Position numbers and translations under genes: made by a program. Below, one piece after another: positions 55,801-64,000 of a stretch of 64,000 nucleotides of DNA (positions are counted from its first letter, which is position 1; each line of letters opens with the position of its first letter). Under the pieces are notes generated by a model that had not been told where the DNA came from, did no database searches, and saw only the letters and a list, made by a program, of their open reading frames with translations. Source of the stretch: Dastarcus helophoroides (lineage: Eukaryota; Arthropoda; Insecta; Coleoptera; Bothrideridae); assembly GCA_028583605.1 (NCBI GenBank), contig CM053330.1, forward strand, positions 33,946,097-34,010,096. The letters are read 5' to 3'.

Positions 55801-58800
55801 AAAACTTCTCACAAGGACTAGCGAAAGAAGGCGAATGGTTTTAAAAATTTGGATTTTTGATGTGAAAACTCCGAAAATTTGGATTTTTGAAGTGAAAATT
55901 TCGAAGATGAACGATTTTGGATAGGGTTGTGGCTTCGCGTGACCATCACATGTTACCAACATACACTAATTTTAAAAGTATTTTCTATTGATAACATTAA
56001 AGCATATTAAAGTATATTTCATTATCAATAAATATTCCATTCGTTTCCACACGGTAAAGCATTCACCAACAACAAATATAAAAAGGTTGATCAGTTTGAC
56101 AGCATTTAATTCAAAATACTTCCAATATTGACTGACTTGTTTGCTAGTGCGGGTTCGAACTGCAACACCACATATTTTCTAGTTTTAAGTTTTCACTTCC
56201 GCTGGCAGTCTCTAAATTTGCCCATATTTTAAGTCGTTCTACGCTCGAAATTTGAACATTTTTTTAACATTCTTTTATCCACAATTAGAAGTCATTTTTC
56301 TCAAAATTTAATTTTTTTCCTTGGAAATCGTATTTTTTTTTGTTTTTTTTTCTATGAAAGTCTGATTTTACTTTCGAAGTTTAATTTTTTGCTTAATTTG
56401 CACTCCATTAAATTTTGACTTTTTTTAAGTTTTAATAGTTGCAAAATTTTGTGTTTATTTCCAAAATTCGTCCTTTCTTGCAAAGTTGTACAATCAATTG
56501 GTTTTTTTCGTAAAACATATCATTTGAAATTCGTCTTGTTTTCATTCCAATTTTTCTTAAGATTCGAATTTTTTGTATTAAAATGAGCGATATTTTTTAA
56601 TTAAAATGAGAAATTTTATTTTCGTCGACTTTTTATTCTCAAAGTTTAACTTTGACAGATTTTTTTCATATTTTACAAAAAAATGTTTGTCGTGTTTGTG
56701 TATTTTTTAGTTTCATTTGATTCTGACAAATTAATTTTTTTCCTTAAAATTTAATCTCGTCTGGAAAGTAGGTAATTCCCTTAAAAGTTTCAGAGTTTAT
56801 TTCCAAAGTTCGTCTTTAGTTTTTCTCCATATTCGACTTTCAAGTTGTATGTCTTTAAAAAAGGTTCAACTAAAAAAACTAATTTTTGTAAAAAAAAACA
56901 TCGAATATTGAACATAAATTAAAATTTCAAGAAGATGCCTGGAGGGTACTTTTCTTAAAGTTTCGAGTTTATTTTCAAAGTTCGTCTTTTTTTTTCAAAG
57001 TAAACAATTTTTCTCCATATTCGACTTTCAAGCTGTATGTTTTTTAAAAAAAAGTACAACTAAAAAAACTAATTTTTGTAAAAAAAAACATCGAATGTTG
57101 AACATAAATTAAAATTTCAAGAAGATGCCTAAAGGGTACTTAAAGTTTCGAGTTTATTTTCAAAGTTCGTCTTTTTTTTTTTTCAAAGTAAACAGTTTTC
57201 TCCATATTCGACTTTCAAGTTATATGTTTTTTTAAACAAAAAGTACAACTAAAATAACTAATTTTTGTAAAAAAAAAAACATCGAATATCGAACATGAAT
57301 CAAAATTTCAAGAAGATGCCTGGAGGGTAATTTTCTTAAAGTTTTGAGTTTATTTTTAAAGTTCGTCTCGTTTTTTTCAAATTTAACAATTTTTCTCAAT
57401 ATTCGACTTGCAATTTGTACATTTTTAAAAAAAAGGTACAACTAAAAAAACCAAGTTTTTGTAAAAAAACATCGAATATTGAACATAAATTAAAATTTCG
57501 AAAAGATGCCAAAAATTTTAATTTATTTTCAATCTTCGATGTTTTTTTTTACACAAATTTAGGTTTCTCTGGGAATTTTCGATCTTTTTCTTCAAATTTC
57601 GACTTTTTTTATGTTCAATTTTTATGAAGTTTCTTCTCAGAATTTTGACTTTTTGTGGATTTTTTATTTTATAAAAGTTTTTTTCTTCCAAAAGATTTGA
57701 CATCTTCAATTTATCCTTTCTTTCGAAGTTGCGCAATTTTTTACAAAATTCCATTTTTTTAAGTTTTAAGTTTTTTTTAATTCGTTTTCTCGAAATTTAA
57801 TTTATTCTCCAAAATCGCGTTTTTTTAATCAAAGTTTATCTTCCTGTAGGAAATGTCAAAGCATCTCTTAAAATTTTTACTTTTTTCACAAATTTCCACT
57901 TTTTACAGATTTTCTATTTTTTTTTCAGAATTCAATTTAATGTTTTTGAAAATTCAATATTTTTGTCGAAATTTACCTTTTTTGTTAAACATTTTGTTTT
58001 ATTCCGAAAATGTTTATAAAAAGTTAAAAGTTACAAAAAAAAGTACTGAAAAAAATAAAATTTTGAAAAAAAAAATGTTCGAAATTTGAAAAAAATCGAC
58101 GTTTACAGAAAAACTCGAAAATTAAGAAAAAAAATTACAAATTTTCAAAAAAAATTGAAGCTGAAAAGTCTGACGAATTCAAAAATGGTCAAGTTTGAAA
58201 AATATCTACTTTTTAAAAAATTCGAAATTTTGATAAAGTTATGAAATTTTTCAATAATCATCAAATTGTGGAAAATGTAAAGATTTTCATAAAAAGAAAA
58301 TTTACAAAAAAAAAACTCAAAAAATCAGAATTTATGAAAAAATGTTGAAATTTCTCAAAAATTCACGTTTTCAAAAAAATTCGAAAATTTGACACGAAAT
58401 TTTTTAAAAAATTGAAATTTTGAAGTCTTAAGATTAATTCAAAAATAAAATGTTAAAATTTTCACAAAAATTTAAAATTTACAAAATAAAGACTCAAAAA
58501 AGTTGAATTTTGAAAAAAAAATGTTGCAAGTTTGACAAAATCGACGTTTTCCGAAAAATTAAAAAAAAAAGACGAAATTTAAAAAAAATGAAACCGTGAA
58601 AAGCCTAAGATTAATTTAAAAACAGTCAAGTTTGAAAAAGATAGACTTTTTTAAAAAAATTCAAAAACAATCAAATTTTGGAAAAATGTAAAAATTTTCG
58701 TAAAAAGAAAATTCGCGAAATAAACTCAGAAAGGTCGGAATTGACGTTTCAAAAAAATTCGAAAATTTGACACGAAATTTTCAAAAGAAAATTGAAATTT

Positions 58801-60344
58801 TGAAGTCCTAGATTAATTTAAAAATGGTCAGAAAGTTTGTAAAAAATCAACGTTTTCCAAAAAATTCGAAAATTTGAAAAATGACGAAATTTTTAAACAA
58901 TTTCAAATTGTGGAAAAATGTTAAAATTTTCATAAAAAGTTAAAATTTATAAAACAAAAATTCAAAAGTCGGAATTTTGAGAAAATATTGAAATTTTGCA
59001 AAAATTGACGTTTTCCAAAAAATTCGAAAATTTGGAAAAATGACGGAATTTTCAAACAATTTCAAAATTTGGAAAAATGTTAAAATTTTCCTAAAAAGTT
59101 AAAATTTACAACATAAAAATTCAAAAAAGTTGAAATTTTGAAAAAAAAAGTTGCAACTTTGAAAAAATCGTCGTTTTGAAAATAATTCGAGGATTTCAAA
59201 TAAAAATTACCAATTTTCAAAAAATTTCAAATTTTAAAAAGCTAAAAAAATTGGAAAAACAATTGAAAAGATTCTTAATGGTGGACTGTTATTGGTCGAA
59301 AACATTAGGTTTATTAATTATATTTTATTTAATGTTCAATAAAATTTGAAAACATTGCGAATTTTTCAAAAATATTTAAATTTTAAAAAATGTTAACATT
59401 TTTATAGAATGTTAACATCTCCAAAAAAAAAAAGTGGCAAAGCTTGAAAATGTCAGTTCTGATGGCGAAATACGTATCGCGTAATTATTTGTCTAATTGC
59501 CGATGCGGTAAAGGGGGAAAAATTTCGAAAATTAGACGTAAATAATTAATTTTTTTAGCTAGGATAACTAGAAATATAAAAATTGGACCAAAATTATTTT
59601 TGACAACCTAATTTGTGGCCTAGAAAAGAAAGTTTTTTTTTCAATATTAAATTTAATGCTCTTTTTCACTCTTCTTGAGGCTCGAATTATAATTTTTAAA
59701 ATCGACCGTTTTCAGCCATTTCTTTCATTTTCGCATTTTTTTATATACTTCCTTCTTAACTGTTGATTTGCTAATATTGATTAAATACGTGTTTAAATAT
59801 TTCTTTCATAAATCATTATTTACACAATTTTCAGTTAGGAACGGCTTTTTAAAGTTGTTTTGCTTTCACATCCCTTTTTCCACGCGCTATTTAATTAAAA
59901 CCATTGTCAAAAAGTGCTGACACGTTATAAACCAGGAACTATACTCGAAATCGTGCAAAAAATCGTCAAATTGCAAACATCCAATATAGAGACGTTATAC
60001 AGTCAGACTTATAAATAGATATGTAGGCAGTTACTTCGCAAACAAAACACACGATAAAACAAGGTATGAGATTTAATGCATCTACAATCTCAACATATAA
60101 AATAATCAGAGAGTGCGAAACCATCATAAAAAAATTGATCATTCACGACACTAAGTTTTAAGTAAGTACGATGTTAAAGTAAGTAAATATTGAGAGAGTA
60201 TTAAGAAAAGGAAGTACAACCACATGACTCATTACTATATTAGTGTTTAATTTGAATTAATTTACACAAGTCAAAACAAACCTGCTGATATAACAACTCT
60301 TGCGCCAAGAAATTGGCAATTTCTCGTTGATCCAGGTAAGCCAT
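52847..60344 (-). CDS. kay: Fos-family bZIP transcription factor kayak (377 aa)
   Basis: Minus-strand exons: 60282-60344, 55545-55710, 54187-54524, 52847-53413; phases agree. It is the Fos subunit of AP-1 and dimerises with Jun in the nucleus. The N-terminus is [20 protein letters not shown]. The basic region is [20 protein letters not shown]. The zipper runs across the exon 3/4 junction ([22 protein letters not shown]) and ends in [12 protein letters not shown]. The long C-terminus is Pro/Ser-rich with VKTEM, like the conserved sumoylation/regulatory segment of Fos proteins. Exon 1 is separated by a 4.6-kb intron full of repeats; other first exons, as in other insects' kay loci, could exist outside the window. 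A perfect AP-1 site lies 50 bp inside this intron. The adjacent bZIP gene is a probable tandem duplicate. Confidence 0.95.
53478..53549 (+). repeat. R1 repeat fragment
   Basis: AAAACGGACTGGTTGTGTTG, TTTTTTAATCTTTTTCGGTT and GGGGACAAGATTTGTATGTC in kay intron 3. The hammerhead-like part is deleted. Confidence 0.8.
54945..55110. repeat. R1 repeat, inverted pair partly collapsed
   Basis: A minus-end block (GGATTGGTCCTTGGTTATCT...) and a plus half (TTAGCTTGGCTATCGAAACA... GGGGACAAGATTTG) flank ATCATCTTCAGAGAGATATC. In kay intron 2. Confidence 0.82.
55190..55447. mobile_element. Foldback element F2 with hammerhead-like cores
   Basis: Arms of about 90 bp at 55190-55284 and 55357-55447 are near-perfect inverted repeats (AAGGTTTCACCCCTTTACCG / CGGTAAAGGGGTGAAACCTT, with GC to AT variation). 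The spacer is about 70 bp. Each arm carries CCAG-loop-CTGG then CGAAATACGTATCGCG. The minus-strand core at 55240-55284 folds like a hammerhead. A single arm recurs at 59447-59520. Confidence 0.9.
55920..56010 (+). repeat. 'GACCATCAC' dispersed repeat copy
   Basis: GGCTTCGCGTGACCATCACA, TGTTACCAACATACACTAAT and GATAACATTAAAGCATATTA match 43800-43920 and 60808-60990. Single-unit copy in kay intron 1. Confidence 0.75.
56200..59450. repeat. Strand-asymmetric A/T tract in kay intron 1
   Basis: The plus strand is T-rich (TTTTTTCGAC, GAATTTTTT words) up to about 58.0 kb and A-rich (AAATTCGAAAATTTG words) after it. The same degenerate word set appears as its complement. It includes two locally tandem blocks (about 187-bp and 156-bp periods). 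All open frames inside are compositional. Confidence 0.75.
56770..57540. repeat. Tandem repeat, about 187-bp unit, roughly four copies
   Basis: The block CATATTCGACTTTCAAG, a lysine-like AAAAA tract, CATCGAATATTGAACATAAA, TTTCAAGAAGATGCC and GGGTA repeats at about 56828, 57016, 57203 and 57399. Units differ mainly in poly-T/poly-A length. Confidence 0.85.
59447..59520 (+). repeat. Single F2 foldback arm
   Basis: CTTGAAAATGTCAGTTCTGA, TGGCGAAATACGTATCGCGT and GCCGATGCGGTAAAGGGG match the F2 arms at 55.2-55.45 kb. Confidence 0.88.
60225..60231. promoter_or_regulatory. AP-1 (TGACTCA) site in kay intron 1
   Basis: A perfect TGACTCA consensus 51 bp inside the first intron, next to the first coding exon. 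A few such heptamers are expected by chance in 64 kb, so the position is the only argument for autoregulation. Confidence 0.35.
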
Positions 60345-62340
60345 CGTGAACAAAAAAAAAGCAGAAAAAAAAAAATTAAGCGAATCGTTCGAAGCAACAA
60401 GTAACCAGTCGCGATTCGTTTACGATGCACGATTCTATCGATCGGCGTATTATATCGATTAAAATTCGAATTCGTTCGTTCGTTGAAAAAAAAATAGGAA
60501 GGCAAATTAGCCGAGCTAACGTTTACCGAGGCTCAGCCAGTCGAAGAATGAGCTCTGCCAAGTGGGATTTTTGGTTTGTCGCCCACTGGTGCTTTATTTA
60601 GATCGAGTTGGCTGAAATTCGCGCTAAGTTTATCTACGTATTTATAATCTTGCGGAATTATTTTCTTACACAGTTATTGTTCTATAATTTTCATTTCGGA
60701 GCGACAACTTCCTGATAAAAACAATTTATTTTTCGAATAAAGTGAAAAATTATACGATTTTTCTACTTATCCAATAGTTTTTTATTCATTTTCTGGTGGT
60801 TTTGATATGGCTTCGCGTGACCATCACGCGTCATAGTTACGCGTCACTGTCCCGCGTTACCATCACGCGTCACCGTCTCGCGTTACTATCTCGCATCGCC
60901 GTCAGGCGTTATTATCACGCGTCACCGTCGCGCGTTACCAACATGCTCTACTGTTAATAGAAAATACGTTTTGACGTTAAAAGCAAAATTCCGCTAAAAG
61001 AGTTGAAGCAAGTTTAAAATTGACGTTATTCATTTGTTTATTAAAAACCTGTACTTTTTACGAATAAAAAAAATCTCAAAATTCAATATTTTTGATTTTT
61101 AAAAAAATATCACCTTTTTTCAGTATATCCAGTTTAAACTTGGAATTTTGAATAATTTTGTTAATTGTGACTTTAACATCGAAAATTTAATGTTAAATTC
61201 GTAATTCCAGAAAATAAGTCGAAAAAAAATTATGAAAAACGTTCCAGAAATTGTTAATTTAAAACCATACAGAATAGGTACACGTTGGTCCTAATGTAGT
61301 ATAACATGCAATAAAATTACATATTTCTAGAACAATCTACTAGCGATTTATTTGTTCAAGTTTGGCATTCCCCATTTTTTAGATAATGTTTTATCTGTAT
61401 CCGATACAAATACTTAATTATAACTGACGCGCACATAGATTTTATTTTAGAAATACAGTTTTAAGATATGTCCTTGGCAACACTCTTTTAAGCTATATTG
61501 ACGATATATCGAAAAAGTAAACAAAATATTATTTACCTTCGGTATTTGCTACTAAAGATTAGATTGATCGAGGTTTATCCTGAGCTTTATCGTACCATAT
61601 ACGTATAATAATTAAAGGCTTTAATTTTTGACATTAGCTACAAAAAAGGATACCGAACCAGTACGAATTTCGTACCGATTCGATATCTTTCAGGAAATAA
61701 CAGGTGCGGTTTCCAAAATATATCTTTTTTTCAACCACAGTGCAAAAAACAATCGCAAGCAATTACGAATTAATTATATTAAAGAACTGATATCATTTAA
61801 CGCACGTAAATAGACTTCTTATTGTTTGCCGCACGATTTAGTCGCGAACATTTTCAGTCTCGAGTGGAGTAAATTTAGGTTGATTAACCGCATACTTTGC
61901 CGTCTAAAACGGAAGTTGTGGCAATAAAGATGGCGCCGGACACATTCAAAGAACTGCGAAAAAACGCCTCATAGACCAATTAATTATAAAATCGCTATCT
62001 GCCACTTGACAATGCCCGAGATAAAGCTGCCTATAAAATTCGCTATTTGCGTCGCCCTAAAGACCATATTTTTGCAACTTGGTGCTTTTTCTGTTTTCTG
62101 CCTAATCTTATATTAGATAATACCAGCTATTTAAGTAATAATATTTTACGTTATTTAAAAATAATAATACTAAGATACGCATCGATATGTAATTTTTTTC
62201 AAGCAATAGTCGCAGTTGCAGAAGAAATTGTGAACGCTGCGGAATATTTTGAAGCGATTTGTGTTATAAAGTGGTTAATAGTTGAGATGGCCGTCAATCA
62301 TTGAATACGAACGTCGCGAGTTTTGTGAATCTGTGGGGGA
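60345..62340. other. Region upstream of the kay first coding exon
   Basis: Holds the presumed 5' UTR and promoter of this kay isoform (60345-60700, less AT-rich than the surroundings), the CpG-rich minisatellite at 60808-60970, and plain AT-rich DNA. Short open frames (e.g. near 62047) show no domain or splice support. No gene recognised. Confidence 0.55.
60808..60990 (+). repeat. 13-bp CpG-rich minisatellite within a dispersed repeat
   Basis: About ten units close to CGCGTCACCATCA / CGCGTTACCGTCT in a row, embedded between the flanks (GGCTTCGCGTGACC at left; TTACCAACATGCTCTACTGT at right) that are adjacent in the single-unit copies at 43.8 and 55.9 kb. This is therefore an internal expansion of one copy. 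CpG density is far above the surroundings. Confidence 0.88.
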
Positions 62341-62399
62341 AACAGGTCGTCTCAATTTTTTTTAAGGAAAATGCTGTTTACAAACAAATCGTCTTTCTT

Positions 62400-64000
62400 T
62401 CTTCGTCGACGCCACAAATAGTTTTCAAAAATATGTTGAACTTTGGAAATCAAATATAAATTAGAGAAAAAAATCGAAAATTTGGAAAGAAATTTTCTAG
62501 AAAAGGGTACTTCACTAAACAGCAAAGTCGAAACGTGCTTAACGTTTCGACTTTTGTTGGTTAGTCGAGATTATTAAAAATGTCGAAATTATTAAAAATG
62601 TCGAAATTTTTAAAAATGTCGAAATTTTTAAAAATGTCAAAACTTTAAGAAAATAACTGAATTTTGGTGGAACGGACTGGTCCTTGGTTATCTTCAAAAA
62701 TTGAAATACAAATCTCGTCTCCTGAAACCAAGAAAGATTAAAAAACAACAGAGATTGCTCTTAACACGTTTTGATAGCCAAGCTATCATATTCAGAGAGT
62801 ATTTTAGTATCTTAATGAGTATCTTAGGTATCTATCTCTCTGAAGATGATAGCTTGGTTATCGAAACGCATTAGAGCAACCACTGTTGTGTTTTTAATCT
62901 TTCTTGATTTCAAAGAACAAGATTTGATTTCAATTTTTAAAATAATTGATACTAAAGAATTGAAATTTTGAGAGATGCTGTAATTTTGGGAAAAAAATTT
63001 CAAAAAATTTGAAAATAAGGCTCAATTTAAAAAAAATCTCCAGAATTTCAAATGTTAAAAAAGTAGGCGATCTTTTTAAAAAAGTCGACATGTTCAGAAG
63101 AGTCGAAAGTTTAAGAGTCGAAATTTTCAAATAGCGTTAGAATTTTGAAAGATGGTCTAAAATTTTGAAAAAAGTCGAAATTTTCAAAACGGTTAAAATT
63201 TTCCAAAAATGTTTTGACAAATTTTAAAATTTTCAAAGAGTTTAAATTTGCAAAAAAATCAAAAGTCGAAATTTCAAAAAAATGTAGAAATTTTGTAAAA
63301 ATTGACGTTTTCAGAAAAATTCGAAAATTTGAGGAAATGTTGCAATTTTCAAAAAAAATTGAAATTTTGGAGTCTCGGATTTTTCAAAAATGGTTGAAAA
63401 GTTTGAAAAAATTGACGTTTTCAAAAATATTCGAAAATTTAAAAAAATAAACTTATCAACAAAAAATATTTAAATGTCGAAAAATGTTAAAATTTTCGTA
63501 GAACGTTAAAATTATCGAAAAAAAAGATTAAGACTTAAAAAAGGCGAAAATGCTGGGAAAAAATTTTCAAAAATGTTTCAATTTTGAAAAAATGTTCGAA
63601 ATTTCCAAAAAATTGTCGAAATTTTGCAAAAATCGATGTTTTCAAAAATATTCGAATATTTGACAAAATTACGAAATGTTCAAAAAAAATTTGAAATTTT
63701 GGAAAGTCTTTGATTAATTCAAAAATGGGTAAAACGTTACTTCAAAATTTTTTAGAAAGTTTGGAAAAATCGACGTTTTCAAAGAAATTTGAAAACAATT
63801 ACGAAATTTTCAAACAAAAAATGTTGAAATTTTCGAAAATGTTAAAATTTTCGTAGAAAGTTAAAAGTTCCAGAAAGAAAAATTAAGACGTTTTCGAAAA
63901 AATTGGAAAATTACAAAAAAAGTACAAATTTTCGAAAAAGAATGTTCAAATTTTTGGAAATGTTAAAATTTTCGTAGAAAATTAAAATTTGCAGAAAAAA
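62400..64000. repeat. A-rich degenerate word tract to the window end
   Basis: Apart from the R1 pair at 62664-62945, the plus strand consists of words such as GAAATTTTCAAAA, AAAATTCGAAAATTT and TGTCGAAATTTT (e.g. four ATTAAAAATGTCGAAA-like units at 62570-62640). Open frames here are compositional. The tract continues beyond the window. Confidence 0.8.
62664..62945. repeat. R1 inverted pair, most complete structure
   Basis: A minus half (62664-62800, outer end TGGTGGAACGGACTGGTCCT) faces a plus half (about 62834-62945) around a short AT spacer. Both halves keep the hammerhead-like blocks and the TTAATCTTTCTTG block. This is the best guide to the full element: arms of about 110-140 bp, outer ends at GTGGAACGGACTGGTCC. 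Confidence 0.88.

Noticed and set aside
57232..58089. Several 70-80-codon frames rich in Lys/Phe/Asn
   Set aside because: Compositional products of the degenerate A/T word tract; no conserved motif, no splice context.
60808..60990. CRISPR-like array
   Set aside because: 13-bp contiguous units without spacers, in a eukaryotic genome, and derived from a single-unit dispersed repeat.
62047..62304. 85-codon plus frame
   Set aside because: Hydrophobic AT-rich translation with no family resemblance or flanking exons.

Overview
The window is AT-rich nuclear DNA with intron-split genes, typical GT-AG junctions, polyadenylation signals and many degenerate transposon relics. The gene set (kayak/Fos, a pummelig-like ABHD4/5 hydrolase, ZFPL1, DM4/12-type secreted proteins) is that of an insect. 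A beetle is my guess, but the sequence does not prove the order. All gene models below were built by hand from reading frames, splice signals and codon phase. There are no bacterial operons, CRISPR arrays or rRNA genes, and I could not identify any tRNA.

Layout. At 0.9-2.3 kb is a small type II membrane protein. At 3.5-12.6 kb are two tandem, same-strand cytosolic (type I) L-asparaginase genes with identical nine-exon structures. The second has large introns holding repeats, including a (CTCTCTT)n array. At 14.3-24.4 kb a minus-strand gene for a small secreted/membrane protein has an 8.8-kb intron. That intron contains, on the opposite strand, a complete 1373-residue Cys-Pro repeat protein gene (14.9-22.1 kb) with two copies of the ubiquitin-tail motif LRLRGG. 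At 24.8-27.9 kb is a dead hAT transposon with a perfect 8-bp target duplication. At 28.8-31.1 kb is a plus-strand DM4/12-like relative of the secreted-protein gene.

At 33.7-34.8 kb is ZFPL1 (Golgi RING-type membrane protein). At 35.9-36.3 kb is a small unidentified gene, followed by a solo LTR at 36.4-36.7 kb with TATA box, polyadenylation signal and heat-shock-like motifs. The LTR lies about 400 bp upstream of, and in the same direction as, an unidentified 388-residue gene (37.1-39.8 kb). At 40.1-45.0 kb (minus) is an ABHD4/5-type lipase-fold gene with an intact nucleophile. At 49.3-52.0 kb and 52.8-60.3 kb (both minus) are two bZIP genes: a 195-residue paralogue and kayak/Fos. They share the intron position within the bZIP.

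Between the genes lie several repeat families. The most interesting is a dispersed element (at least ten copies, often as inverted pairs) whose core folds like a hammerhead ribozyme. A second, unrelated foldback family at 55.2-55.45 and 59.45 kb has the same topology, with a C3-G8 to U3-A8 swap in the core. Long strand-asymmetric A/T tracts of degenerate GAAATTTT-like words fill 46-47, 56-59.5 and 62.4-64 kb.
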